Source of the DNA: Solimonas flava DSM 18980
Lineage (GTDB): Bacteria > Pseudomonadota > Gammaproteobacteria > Nevskiales > Nevskiaceae
DNA length: 64,000 nt
Assembly: GCF_000426685.1 (NCBI RefSeq)
Contig: NZ_AUFV01000011.1
Span: forward strand, 62,001 to 126,000
Direction: 5' to 3'
This document shows, one piece after another, positions 29,234-38,703 of this stretch. The notes beneath the pieces are model-generated. The model saw only the letters and a program-made list of their open reading frames with translations, was not told where the DNA came from and ran no database searches. The position numbers were made by a program, and so were the translations under genes. Each line of letters begins with the position of its first letter. Position 1 is the stretch's first letter.

Positions 29234-31720
29234 CTAGGCGACGCGCGCCAGCAGGCCGGCCGCCTCGATCGCGGCAGCGGCCTCGGCGGCGAAGTCGCCG
29301 GCGAGGTACTCCTTGCTGAAGTCGTCGGTCAGGATGACGTCGTAGCGGGCGGCGTCGTAGGCGCGTGCCTGCGCGACCTCCTCGGCGCTGAGCAGGCCGC
29401 GGCGGAGCGCGTCGTCGAGCCGCGCGGCGACCGTGTCGCCGACGATCGCACCCTTGTTGGCGAGCCGGAAATACTTCACGTAGGCCGCCTCGCTGCTCAG
29501 ACCGACGCGCCAGGCGTGCTCCATGCGGCCGATCGGATCACGCTCGCCGCCGTTCTTGAAGACCAGCCACGACAGGCGCTCGCGCACGTCGCTGGGCTCA
29601 AGCAGCAGATCCGCGACGCGCGCGTTGACCCGGTCGCTGACCGGATGGAAGCGATTGCCGAGCGGAAACACCACGACACGCAGCAGACCGCGCGCCCAGG
29701 CGACCGGAAAGTTGCGAATGAAGCCGTCGAAGGCGTGCCCGATCTCCGACAGGCAATGGTCCAGCGCCCAGCGCGCGTGCGCGCGCTCGGCCTCGCTCTT
29801 ACTGCCTTCGTAGTAGAACTTCAGCACGCAGGACGCGATGTAGAGCTGCGACAGCACGTCGCCGAGCCGCGCCGACAGGCGTTCCTTGAACTTCAGCTTG
29901 CCGCCGAGCGTGCCCATCGTCAGATCGGATGCAAAGGCCAGCGCCGCCGACATCCGCTCCAGCTGCCGGAAGTGCGGCGCGAACTCGCCCAGCACCGGTG
30001 CGCGCGCCAGCCGCGCGCCGCTCAGCGCCAGCGTGAAGGCGCGCACGGCGCGATTGATCGCGAAGCCGAGGTGTCCGAACAGCAGCTTGTCGAACTTGAC
30101 GAGGTCGTTCTCGCGCGCGGCCTCCATCTCGGGGAACACGTACGGATGGCAGCGGATCGCGCCCTGGCCGTAGATCATCAGATTGCGCGTCAGGATGTTC
30201 GCGCCTTCGACCGTGATCGCCACCGGCGTCGCCTTGTAGCCGGTCGCCATGAAGTTGCGCGGTCCCTGCTGGATGCCCTTGCCGCCGAGCACGTCCATGC
30301 CATCGTTGATGATCTTCCGCATCAGCTCGGTCATGTGGTACTTGGCGATCGCCGTGGTCACGCCGGGCGCGCAGTGATCGACGGCCGACGCGGTCAGCAC
30401 ACGCATCGCTTCGAGCGTATAGGCGTAGCCGGCGATGCGGCCGCTCGCCTCCTGCACGCCTTCGAACTTGCCGACCGGGACCTTGAACTGGCGGCGGAAA
30501 CGCGCGTAGACGCCGGTCATGCGGTAACCGACCTGGCCGGCGGCGGTCGCCAGCGCCGGCAGCGAGATGCCGCGGCCCGCCGACAGACACTCGGTCAGCA
30601 TGCGCCAGCCCTTGCCGGCCATCGCCGGGCCACCGATGACCGCATCGATCGGCACGAACACATCGCGGCCGTGGATCGTGCCGTTCATGAACGCGGCGCC
30701 CGGATAGTGGCGGCGGCCGATGTGCACACCCGGCGTCGTCGCCGGCAGCAGCGCGCAGGTGATGCCGAGATCGCCGTCCTTGGCGAGCTTGCTCATGTCG
30801 CCGAGCAGGCCGTCCGGATCGCGCAGCTTGAACGCCAGGCCGATCACCGTCGCGACCGGCGCCAGCGTGATGTAGCGCTTCGAGAAGGTTAGGCGGATGC
30901 CGAGCGTCTTCTTGCCGTCGATTTCACCATAGCCGACGTAACCGACGTCCGGCATCGCCGTCGCATCGGAGCCGACTTCCGGGCCGGTCAGGCCGAAGCA
31001 CGGAATCTCGCTGCCGTCGACGAGACCGGGCAGCCATTTCTTCTTCTGCTCGTCGGTGCCGTAATGCATCAGCAGCTCGCCCGGACCGAGCGAGTTCGGC
31101 ACCATCACCGTCACCGCCAGCGTGATCGACTTGGTGGCGAGCTTGGTGACGACCGCCGACTGCGCGTTGGCCGAGAAGCCGAGGCCGCCGTACTCCTTCT
31201 TGATCAGCATCGAGAAGAACTTCTTCTCGCGAATGTAGTCCCAGGCCGCCTTCGGCAGATCCTTGGCCTCGTATTCGATCTGCCAGTCGTCGCACAGCTT
31301 GCACAGCACCTCGCACTCGTGGTCGAGGAAGGCCTGCTCCTCGGCCGTCAGCCGCGTGTACTGGAAGCTCAGCAGCTTTTCCCAGTCCGGGCGGCCGCGG
31401 AACATTTCCGCCTCCCACCAGATGTCGCCGGACTCCAGCACCTCGCGCTCCGTCGAGGACATCTCCGGCTGCACCTTCTTGAAGATCGCGAAGATCCAAC
31501 CGCTCAGCACGGCACGGCGCAGCGGCAGCACGTTGAGCAGCAGCGCCAGCACTCCGAACGCGGCGCTGCACACGAGCAAGGCCGTCGCCCCGAGCGCGGA
31601 CGCGAAGCCGAGCGCTGCGAGCAGCAGCGCCACGGCCACGGTCCAGACGAACAGCGGCGCGCCGATGAAAGCCAGGCACCAGGCCGCGACCAGGAACAGC
31701 ACCACGATGAGCGTCGTCAT
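29234..31720 (-). CDS. fadE: acyl-CoA dehydrogenase, FadE type
   Basis: 828 residues, matching the long gammaproteobacterial FadE (DUF1974-containing). Two or three N-terminal hydrophobic segments precede the catalytic core, which contains CFGLTGPEVGSDATAMPD (FAD/substrate), AGKGWRMLTECLSAGRGIS and GGKGIQQGPRNFMATGY. It performs the first oxidation in fatty acid beta-oxidation at the membrane. It lies 42 bp downstream of a TetR regulator gene on the same strand and is probably controlled by it. Confidence 0.96.
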   Translation of the reverse strand: MTTLIVVLFLVAAWCLAFIGAPLFVWTVAVALLLAALGFASALGATALLVCSAAFGVLALLLNVLPLRRAVLSGWIFAIFKKVQPEMSSTEREVLESGDIWWEAEMFRGRPDWEKLLSFQYTRLTAEEQAFLDHECEVLCKLCDDWQIEYEAKDLPKAAWDYIREKKFFSMLIKKEYGGLGFSANAQSAVVTKLATKSITLAVTVMVPNSLGPGELLMHYGTDEQKKKWLPGLVDGSEIPCFGLTGPEVGSDATAMPDVGYVGYGEIDGKKTLGIRLTFSKRYITLAPVATVIGLAFKLRDPDGLLGDMSKLAKDGDLGITCALLPATTPGVHIGRRHYPGAAFMNGTIHGRDVFVPIDAVIGGPAMAGKGWRMLTECLSAGRGISLPALATAAGQVGYRMTGVYARFRRQFKVPVGKFEGVQEASGRIAGYAYTLEAMRVLTASAVDHCAPGVTTAIAKYHMTELMRKIINDGMDVLGGKGIQQGPRNFMATGYKATPVAITVEGANILTRNLMIYGQGAIRCHPYVFPEMEAARENDLVKFDKLLFGHLGFAINRAVRAFTLALSGARLARAPVLGEFAPHFRQLERMSAALAFASDLTMGTLGGKLKFKERLSARLGDVLSQLYIASCVLKFYYEGSKSEAERAHARWALDHCLSEIGHAFDGFIRNFPVAWARGLLRVVVFPLGNRFHPVSDRVNARVADLLLEPSDVRERLSWLVFKNGGERDPIGRMEHAWRVGLSSEAAYVKYFRLANKGAIVGDTVAARLDDALRRGLLSAEEVAQARAYDAARYDVILTDDFSKEYLAGDFAAEAAAAIEAAGLLARVA

Positions 31721-31762
31721 CTTCAGCCTCCTGCGACAAAGCCCCGCGGCGCGGAGCGGCGT

Positions 31763-32380
31763 CTAGGCGGGCGGGTCGCCGTCGTCGTCGGGCGGCGCCT
31801 CGCGCGGGATCAGCACCTTGATCATGAGCTTCACGTACTCGCTGAACTCAGCGCCGGTCGGCATCAGCTCCGGCGTGTCGCGGCCGATCTGCAGATTGCC
31901 CATGAACGTGGCATAGGCGAATCGTGCCCAATGCGCCGCTGAAGCTTCGCTGAAGCCCAGGGCACGATAGCACTCGAACAGATACTGCATGCGCCGCTCG
32001 GACACCCGGCGCACGAAGCTCTGCACCATCGGCTTGTCCTCGGCGGCGGCGATCGCCAGGTACAGGCGCCCGGCGCGATAGCTGGCGTTGGCCGCCTTGA
32101 ACAGCTTGACGATGCGCTGGTACGGATCGGGCTCGGGGCCGATGCGCGCGACGATGTCGTCGGTCTCGGCGCGCTCCCAGCGTTCGAGCGCGGCACACAG
32201 CAGCGCGTCGCGATTCTCGAAATGCCAGTAGAACGAACCCTTGGTCACACCGAGGCGGCGTGCGAGCGGTTCGACTGCGACCGCGTCGAAGCCGCTTTGC
32301 GCGATCACCTCGAGCGCCGCCTCGGCCCAGGCATCGGCGGTGAGGCTCTGCTTCGGTTCGACGGGAGCGGCAGGCGACAT
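31763..32380 (-). CDS. TetR-family transcriptional regulator, probable fadE repressor
   Basis: 205 residues. The N-terminal HTH (about 12-60) contains AALEVIAQSGFDAVAVEPLA and RRLGVTKGSFYWHFENRDAL, a clear TetR signature. The C-terminal ligand domain is all helical and ends in an acidic tail. It is followed by fadE and preceded by a perfect palindrome at 32417-32434. Autoregulation and control of fadE by an acyl-CoA-type ligand are likely inferences. Confidence 0.9.
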   Translation of the reverse strand: MSPAAPVEPKQSLTADAWAEAALEVIAQSGFDAVAVEPLARRLGVTKGSFYWHFENRDALLCAALERWERAETDDIVARIGPEPDPYQRIVKLFKAANASYRAGRLYLAIAAAEDKPMVQSFVRRVSERRMQYLFECYRALGFSEASAAHWARFAYATFMGNLQIGRDTPELMPTGAEFSEYVKLMIKVLIPREAPPDDDGDPPA

Positions 32381-32416
32381 GGACGGGCGGACGAGATCAG
32401 AGGCCGGCCAGTCTAT

Positions 32417-32434
32417 CCATACGCTTGCGTATGG
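32417..32434. promoter_or_regulatory. probable TetR operator (18-bp palindrome)
   Basis: CCATACGC and GCGTATGG are exact reverse complements around TT. The site lies 37-54 bp upstream of the tetR start, between it and the next minus-strand gene. It is the most symmetric element in the gap. Confidence 0.7.
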
Positions 32435-32455
32435 GGCAAGCGCGACGCGCTCGCT

Positions 32456-32845
32456 TCAGCGCGTGAAGCCCGGCGGACGCGTGAACTTCCAGCGGCCGTC
32501 GCTCGCCTTGCAGAGGTAATAGCGCCCCTGCTCCTCGCGACCGCCGGCCTTCAGCGTCATGCGCGCCTCGCGGCAGTCGAGATCGACGAGCGCGTCGTGA
32601 TAGGAGCGAATCGGTTCGAACACGCCGCTGGCGCCACTCTGCGCGCTCGCCCACTCGCGTGCTTCGCCGTCGGCGGCCTGATCGAGCGCGGCGCGAAATG
32701 CCGCCGCCGCCTCGCGCTTGTCGTCCGTGCTCATCGACGCCAGCACCGAGCTGCGCAGGAAGTTGAGGTTCTGCGCCGCCGCCGGCAGCGCGGCGGCCAG
32801 TATCAAGAGCGCGGCGGCGCGCGCCAGCTTGCGTGTTCCGATCAT
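32456..32845 (-). CDS. small exported protein of unknown function
   Basis: 129 residues from the ATG at 32845 (MIGTRKLARAAALLILAAALPAAAQ), a clear signal peptide. The mature protein has two Cys residues (VDLDCREA and RYYLCKAS) that could form a disulfide. The ending GRWKFTRPPGFTR recalls envelope proteins of the RT0821/surface-antigen kind, but I cannot assign it. It lies 68 bp downstream of the oligopeptidase gene on the same strand. Confidence 0.65.
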   Translation of the reverse strand: MIGTRKLARAAALLILAAALPAAAQNLNFLRSSVLASMSTDDKREAAAAFRAALDQAADGEAREWASAQSGASGVFEPIRSYHDALVDLDCREARMTLKAGGREEQGRYYLCKASDGRWKFTRPPGFTR

Positions 32846-32913
32846 CCCCTGCTCCGAGTGCGGGACCGTCCCGCGTCGCGGCGATGATATCGCAGGGCCC
32901 CGCCGCGACTTCG

Positions 32914-35082
32914 CTACCGCGTGAAGCGCAGCAGGAACGCAAGCTTGTCGGCCTCTTCCTCGATCAGCTTGCCGATCGGCTTGCCGGCGCCGTGGCCGGC
33001 GTTGACGTCGATGCGGATCAGCGCCGGACGCGCACCGAGCACGCCATCCGGCGCGACCGCCGCCTGCAGCGCCGCCGTGTACTTGAACGAATGCCCGGGC
33101 ACGACGCGATCGTCGTGGTCGGCGGTGGTCACCAGCACCGCCGGGTAGCGCACACCGGACCTGATGTTGTGATACGGCGAGTAGGCGTAGAGCGTGCGAA
33201 AGCCCGCTTCGGTCTCGGCCGTGCCGTAGTCGCCGGCCCAGGCCCAGCCGATCGTGAACCTGTGATAGCGCAGCATGTCCATCACGCCGACCGCCGGGAA
33301 CGCGGCGGCGAACAGCTCCGGATGCTGGTTCACGGTCGCGCCGACCAGCAGGCCACCGTTCGAGCGCCCGCCGATCGCCAGATGCGCCGGCGCGGTCCAC
33401 TGCTGCTCGATGAGGTACTGCGCGGCCGCGGCGAAGTCATCGAAGACATTCTGCTTGCGGTCGAGCGTGCCGGCCTCGTGCCAGGCCTTGCCGTACTCGC
33501 CGCCGCCGCGCAGGTTGGCGAGCGCGTAGACGCCGCCGCGCTCCATGAACACAAGGTTGGGGACCGAGAACTCCGGCGTCTTGGAAATCTCGAAGCCGCC
33601 GTAACCGAACAGCAGCGTCGGGTTCCTGCCGTTGCGCTTGAGGCCCTTCTTGTAACTGATGAACAGCGGAATGCGCGTGCCGTCCCTGGACTTGTAGAAC
33701 ACCTGCTCGGTGACGTAGTCGGCCGGATCGAAGTTCAGGCGGATCGGCTGGAAGACCTTGCCGCTGCGCCCGGCCAGGTCGTAGACATAATTGGTCGCCG
33801 GCTGGTTGAACGACGTGTAGGCGTAGAACAGCAGCGGATCGCCGGCCTGCCCCGACAGCTGGATGCCGCCGAGCGGTAGGTCCGGCACGCTGCCGAGGCC
33901 CGGCAGCGCGATCTCGCCCTGCGCCTTGCCGTCGAGGCCGTAGCGCAGCAGGCGCGAGGTCGCGTCATGCATGTACAGCGCGACGAGCCCGTCGCCCGCC
34001 ATCAGCGCCGACTGCAGCGTGTCGGCGCTCTCCGGCACCACGCTCTTCCACTCCGCGGCCGCCGGCTTGCCGAGTTCGATGGCGACGATGCGGCCGCGCG
34101 CCGCGTCGCGGCTGGTCCGTACGTACAGCGTGCTGCCGCGATTGCCGAGCACCGTGTACTCGGCCTCGAAGTCGTCGACCAGCTTCACGAACGGCGCCGC
34201 CAGCGACGGCGCCTCGGCCGTGCCGAGATCCTTGACCCACAGCGCGTTTTCGTTGCCGGAACCGCGGCTGACGTAGACGACGAGATAGCGGCCGTCGTCG
34301 CTGACCTCGGCGCCCCAGCCCCATTGCGGTTCGGCCGGGTTCTCGGCGACCAGCAGGTCCTCGGCCTGCGCCGTGCCGAGACGATGGTAATAGAGCTTCT
34401 GGTGGGCCAGCTCGTCGAACGTGCCGGGCGTGCCGCCGGCCGGCGGCAGCGGATAGCGCGAATAGAAGAATCCCTTGCCGTCGCGCGTCCAGGCGATGCC
34501 GGAAAACTTGATGCGGGTCAGCCGGTCGTCGGTGTCGACGCCGTCGGCGACACGGCGCACGCGGAACTCGTTCCAGTCCGAGCCGGCCGCCGCCGTCGCG
34601 TACGCCAGGTACGCCCCGTCCGGGGACGGCTCGTACTGCGTCAGCGCCACGGTGCCGTCGGCCGACAGCGTGTTGGGATCGAGCAGCACGCGCGGCTTGC
34701 CGTCACCGCCGTCGACATACAGCACCGACTGGTTCTGCAGCCCGTCGTTGCGGCCGTAGAACAGCTTGCCGGCCTTGCGCCGCGGCAGGTCGTAGCGCTC
34801 GTAGTTCCACAGCGCGCCGAGCCGCTGGCGCAGCGCTTCACGCTCCGGCAGCGCGGCGAGATACGGCAGGCTCAGGGCGTTCTCGGCCGCGACCCAGGCG
34901 CGCGTCTGCGGCGAGTCGACGTCTTCGAGCCAGCGGTACGGATCGGCGACCTTGGTGCCGAAGTAGTCGTCGACCACCGTGCCACGCGGTGCGACCGGAT
35001 ATTTCTGCGTCTGCGCCACGGCGCCCGTATTCATCATCAATCCGCAACCCAGCGCCACCAGCGCCCGCATCCAATTGTTCAC
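32914..35082 (-). CDS. prolyl oligopeptidase family serine peptidase (exported)
   Basis: 722 residues from a GTG at 35082, chosen because GGTGGAG lies about 6 bases upstream; the ATG four codons later (35070) is the alternative. A signal peptide ([17 protein letters not shown]) precedes a seven-blade beta-propeller beginning [17 protein letters not shown] and [18 protein letters not shown]. The C-terminal alpha/beta-hydrolase has the nucleophile in GGRSNGGLL, Asp in [11 protein letters not shown] and His in NAGHGAGKP. It cleaves short peptides after proline in the periplasm. Confidence 0.95.
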   Translation of the reverse strand: MNNWMRALVALGCGLMMNTGAVAQTQKYPVAPRGTVVDDYFGTKVADPYRWLEDVDSPQTRAWVAAENALSLPYLAALPEREALRQRLGALWNYERYDLPRRKAGKLFYGRNDGLQNQSVLYVDGGDGKPRVLLDPNTLSADGTVALTQYEPSPDGAYLAYATAAAGSDWNEFRVRRVADGVDTDDRLTRIKFSGIAWTRDGKGFFYSRYPLPPAGGTPGTFDELAHQKLYYHRLGTAQAEDLLVAENPAEPQWGWGAEVSDDGRYLVVYVSRGSGNENALWVKDLGTAEAPSLAAPFVKLVDDFEAEYTVLGNRGSTLYVRTSRDAARGRIVAIELGKPAAAEWKSVVPESADTLQSALMAGDGLVALYMHDATSRLLRYGLDGKAQGEIALPGLGSVPDLPLGGIQLSGQAGDPLLFYAYTSFNQPATNYVYDLAGRSGKVFQPIRLNFDPADYVTEQVFYKSRDGTRIPLFISYKKGLKRNGRNPTLLFGYGGFEISKTPEFSVPNLVFMERGGVYALANLRGGGEYGKAWHEAGTLDRKQNVFDDFAAAAQYLIEQQWTAPAHLAIGGRSNGGLLVGATVNQHPELFAAAFPAVGVMDMLRYHRFTIGWAWAGDYGTAETEAGFRTLYAYSPYHNIRSGVRYPAVLVTTADHDDRVVPGHSFKYTAALQAAVAPDGVLGARPALIRIDVNAGHGAGKPIGKLIEEEADKLAFLLRFTR

Positions 35083-35365
35083 GCCCGTCTCCACCCGCCG
35101 GCCATCGTGTCGCGCCAGATGGTACGAAAGGCGCGGCCACGGCCGATACGGGAAACACCCGCGGTGTCGTGAAGATTTGCGATCCGCCGGCAATCTTCAC
35201 GGACTCGCCCGCCGGCTTGCCAATCGTCAAGATTCAGCCTAGGTTCATGGCCCCGAACCAAGATGCACCCGGCCACGCAAGGGAGCACTCGCGCCACTGG
35301 CGGTTGATCACGCGTAGTGGGTCCGCGGTCGCTTTCTTCGTCCCACCGACCTGAGGAAAGCAAGA

Positions 35366-36505
35366 ATGAAAATGACGCACAAGGTTCTCGCCGCGGCACT
35401 GATCGCCGGCACGGCGCAGGCCGCCCACGCCGACAACACCCCGTACATGGGCATCCAGGGCACCTACCTGTTCCCCGATGCCGTCTACAACGACGACGAC
35501 GGGCTCGGCGCCACGCTGCTGTTCGGTTTCCCGACCGGCGAATACTTCGCCCCGGAAATCAATCTTTTCGGCCTGCGCGCCGGTCATGACTACGATGGCG
35601 GCACCGATCGCAAGTGGGGCGGCGGCCTGGACTTCGCGGTCTATCCGTTCGCGCGCTCGTCGTGGTTCTCGCCGTTCCTGCTGCTCGGCGGCGGCGCCCA
35701 GTACGAGGACCGCAGCGTCAACGAACACACCTACGGCTACGCCAACGCCGGCGGCGGCTTCCTGATCAGCCTCAACGAAAGCAAGACCGCGGCGATCCGC
35801 GTCGACGCCAAGCGCTACTGGGTGTTCGACGGCGACACCGACCCGTCGCGCGATCATCTGATGGACACGCGCATCAGCGCCGGCGTGCAGTTCGCGCTCG
35901 GCAAGAAGGACGAAGTGCCTGCCGCCCCGGCACCGGCCGCACCGACGCCGCCGTCCGATACCGACGGCGACGGCGTGCCGGATACCCTCGACCTGTGCCC
36001 GGGCACGCCGGCCGGCACCAAGGTCGACGCGCGCGGTTGCCCGCTGCCGCCGCCTCCGCCGCCGAAGGACACGGACGGCGACGGCGTCTACGACAACGTC
36101 GACGCCTGCCCGAACACGCCGTACGGCATGAAGGTCGACGCGCGCGGCTGCGCGATCCGCGAAGCCAAGGTCGTGCTGCACGACATCAACTTCGAGTTCG
36201 ACTCGGCGCGCCTGACCGCGGCGTCGAAGACGCAGCTCGACAAGATCGCGCAGGGCCTCAAGGGCCAGCCGACGATGGGCCTGGTCATCGAAGGCCACAC
36301 CGACGCGACCGGCTCGGACGCCTACAACCTGAAGCTGTCGAAGCAGCGCGCCGCCGCCGCCAAGACCTATCTCGTCGAGCAGGGCATCGACGCTTCGCGA
36401 CTGACCTCCGAGGGCTACGGCGAATCCAAGCCGATCGCCAGCAACAAGACCAAGGAAGGCCGCGCCGAGAACCGCCGCGTCGAGTTCAAGGTGACCAAGG
36501 AGTAA
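35366..36505 (+). CDS. OmpA/OprF-like outer membrane porin
   Basis: 379 residues with signal peptide MKMTHKVLAAALIAGTAQA. An eight-strand barrel (about 25-185) is followed by a Pro/Ala linker. Two thrombospondin-3-type calcium repeats follow, each DTDGDGV...CP-TP-G with a paired Cys. The C-terminal OmpA domain (VVLHDINFEFDSARL, EGHTDATGSDAYNLKLS, GRAENRRVEF) binds peptidoglycan. GAGGAAAG lies before the ATG. The upstream 283-bp gap holds no other gene I can support. A strong terminator follows. Confidence 0.93.
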   Translation: MKMTHKVLAAALIAGTAQAAHADNTPYMGIQGTYLFPDAVYNDDDGLGATLLFGFPTGEYFAPEINLFGLRAGHDYDGGTDRKWGGGLDFAVYPFARSSWFSPFLLLGGGAQYEDRSVNEHTYGYANAGGGFLISLNESKTAAIRVDAKRYWVFDGDTDPSRDHLMDTRISAGVQFALGKKDEVPAAPAPAAPTPPSDTDGDGVPDTLDLCPGTPAGTKVDARGCPLPPPPPPKDTDGDGVYDNVDACPNTPYGMKVDARGCAIREAKVVLHDINFEFDSARLTAASKTQLDKIAQGLKGQPTMGLVIEGHTDATGSDAYNLKLSKQRAAAAKTYLVEQGIDASRLTSEGYGESKPIASNKTKEGRAENRRVEFKVTKE

Positions 36506-36524
36506 GCAGCCTCGCGCTGCATAC

Positions 36525-36556
36525 AAAAAGCCCCGGCGTCCGCGCCGGGGCTTTTT
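36525..36556. terminator. bidirectional intrinsic terminator
   Basis: AAAAAGCCCCGGCG and CGCCGGGGCTTTTT are perfect arms around TCCG. The structure ends the OmpA-like gene on the plus strand and can end the convergent patatin gene on the minus strand. Confidence 0.95.
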
Positions 36557-36591
36557 CTTTGCCCGATGCCTTTGGCGCCGGCCTTGCCGGC

Positions 36592-38367
36592 TCAGCGCAG
36601 CAACTGCTCACGCAGCGGCGTCAGCTGCTGCAGGGCGTGCTGGTAGCCGCGCTCGACGATCTCGTCCATGCGCTTCCAGTCGAACATGCCGACGCGCGTC
36701 ACCGGCATGCGCAGATAGGCGTCGGCGCGTGCCGCGCGCTGCGCGACGCCGCTCTCCGAGGTCAGCGTCGCGGTGCGGAACAGGATCGAGAGCAGACGCG
36801 GCGCATCGGGATCGCGCAGCCGGAACAGCGCTTCCGGATCAGGCCCGACGACGCCGGGCGCGGCGATGCCGCCCTCGGTGCTGACATCGGAGGCGATGAT
36901 CGGCCCGCGCTGCAGGTCCTGCATGACGTCGGTCGGCAGGCTGTTGACGACCGCGCCGTCGGCGTACAGCTCGCCGTTGTAGGCGACCGGCGGCGCCACG
37001 CCGGGCACCGCCATGCTGGTCGCCGCCCACAGGTACAGCGGCCCGCGGTCCTGCACCGCGGCGCGGCCGCGCGTGAGGTTGGTCGTCACGCAGAAGTACG
37101 GCAGCCGCAGCGCCTCGATGCGCTGTTCGCCGAACAGCTCGTGCAGATGGCGGACGAACTTGCGGCCGCGGATCAGCGAGATCGTCGGCAGCACGTAGTC
37201 GTTGAGCAGATTGCGCGTGACGAAGGTGTCACGCGCAATCGCCTCGATCTCGTCGAGGCCGCGGCCGCAGGCCAGCAGTGCCGCGAAGAACGCGCCCATG
37301 CTCGACCCGCCGGCGACATCGACCGGAATGCCGAGCTCCTGCAGCGCGCGCAGCAGGCCGATGTGCGCGAAGCCGCGCGCGCCGCCGCCGCCGAGCACGA
37401 CGCCGATGCCGCGCCCGCCGAGCTGACGCGCCAGGCTGGCGAAATCGGCTTCGCGATCGGGACGCAGGTAGTAGTGCGCGCCGGCGCCGCACAGCGCGCG
37501 CCAGTCGAGCACCGTCGGCGCCGGGGCCGCGGTGGGACGCATGACGACCAGATCGACCGGCGCGTGCGAGCGGCTCGCGCGCAGCATGTCGATCGTCGCC
37601 CCGGCCGCCGCCGGCCGCGCCGCGTCGACGACCACCAGCACGCGATCGGCCTGCGCGATGCAGCGCCGCGTCCAGGCGTCGGCGCGCGGATTGGCGAGAT
37701 AGACCGTCGGCGTGTCGTGGCGCTCGAAGGCGTTGAGATGCTCGACGAGCTGGCGCTGCGCGGCGCTGCCGGCATCGGCCGCCAGCACGCTGGCGCCCGG
37801 GCCGAGTGCCGCGTCGATCGCCGCCGCGTCGGCCAGCCGCGCGCGCCCGCCGCCGAGATGGGCGCACAGGCGCGTCGCCACGGCGCGGGCCGGATCGTCC
37901 GGCGTCGCCGCCAGCACCGCCAGCGTGCTGCGCCGCTGCGCGGCGGCCAGCGCATGCGTGCTGTCCATGGCGTTCTGGCGCAGGCGCCGGGTGATGATGC
38001 GGGTCAGCTGCAGCATCGCTTCCGGAAACGCCTGCAGCGTCTGCAGCAGCGCAGCGCTCGGCAGGCGCACCAGCACGCTGTCGCGCACCGCGTGCACGTC
38101 GGCGCTGCGCGGCTCGCCGAGCACGGCGCTGATCTCGCCGGTCGGATCGAAACGCGGGATGGCGCTGGTCAGGCGCCCGTCGGCGAGCCGTGCCCGCAGG
38201 CGGCCGCTGGCGACGATGTAGATGTGGTCGGGCGCCGAGCCGCGCGCGAAGACCTGTTCGCCGCTGGCGACGTCGATCAGCGTCGCATGCGCGGCCAGCG
38301 CGTCGATGGCGGCGTCGCTGATGCCGCCGAACAGCGGCGACTGGCGAAGGATGTCGCGGGCGTCCAT
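36592..38367 (-). CDS. cyclic nucleotide-binding domain/patatin-like phospholipase (NTE-type)
   Basis: 591 residues. Residues about 1-125 form a cNMP-binding domain (VASGEQVFARGSAPDHIYIV, PTGEISAVLGEPRSADV). A linker region follows, then a patatin domain from about 320 with GGGGARGFAHIG. The nucleophile elbow is GSSMG (Ser356) and the catalytic Asp is in DGA (470-472). This is the architecture of the neuropathy target esterase and bacterial RssA-like enzymes acting on lysophospholipids. Whether it binds cAMP is unknown. Confidence 0.92.
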   Translation of the reverse strand: MDARDILRQSPLFGGISDAAIDALAAHATLIDVASGEQVFARGSAPDHIYIVASGRLRARLADGRLTSAIPRFDPTGEISAVLGEPRSADVHAVRDSVLVRLPSAALLQTLQAFPEAMLQLTRIITRRLRQNAMDSTHALAAAQRRSTLAVLAATPDDPARAVATRLCAHLGGGRARLADAAAIDAALGPGASVLAADAGSAAQRQLVEHLNAFERHDTPTVYLANPRADAWTRRCIAQADRVLVVVDAARPAAAGATIDMLRASRSHAPVDLVVMRPTAAPAPTVLDWRALCGAGAHYYLRPDREADFASLARQLGGRGIGVVLGGGGARGFAHIGLLRALQELGIPVDVAGGSSMGAFFAALLACGRGLDEIEAIARDTFVTRNLLNDYVLPTISLIRGRKFVRHLHELFGEQRIEALRLPYFCVTTNLTRGRAAVQDRGPLYLWAATSMAVPGVAPPVAYNGELYADGAVVNSLPTDVMQDLQRGPIIASDVSTEGGIAAPGVVGPDPEALFRLRDPDAPRLLSILFRTATLTSESGVAQRAARADAYLRMPVTRVGMFDWKRMDEIVERGYQHALQQLTPLREQLLR

Positions 38368-38486
38368 GGCCGCGCAGTCTAGGGCCTGTCAACGCCAATG
38401 GCATCGCGGCGGCGTCGCCCGGCACGCCGCCGGGCGCGGCGCGGGCCGCGCACGTCGGGGATTCCCGAGCAGCGCTCCGCAACGCC

Positions 38487-38531
38487 GCGTGGCGGCGGTC
38501 AGGCGGCCTCCCGAAGAGACCGCCGCCACGC
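38487..38531. repeat. perfect 14-bp inverted repeat with 17-nt loop
   Basis: GCGTGGCGGCGGTC (38487-38500) and GACCGCCGCCACGC (38518-38531) are exact reverse complements. They lie in the 336-bp gap between divergent patatin and ydbH-like genes, with no T-run on either side. Apart from a Cys-His-rich scrap on the minus strand I see no gene in this gap. Confidence 0.65.
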
Positions 38532-38703
38532 ATGATGGCGGCCGCAGCGCGGGCAGTGCGCTTCGCGAACGGCCTCGTCGCTCAGGGACGTTCGTACCTG
38601 TCGCGCCTCGCTCCTTTGCGCTGCAGCCGCGGCGATGCCATGCGCGCGAACAGGCGCAGCGCCTGGCGCTGCCGCAGGCCGCGCCGCGTGCGAAGATCGG
38701 CAG

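Noticed and set aside
38499-38640. A Cys/His-rich scrap (EAHCPRCGRHHAW) on the minus strand in the patatin-ydbH gap
   Set aside because: It looks like a zinc ribbon, but the frame lacks a good start or ribosome site and is otherwise Arg/Ser-rich.
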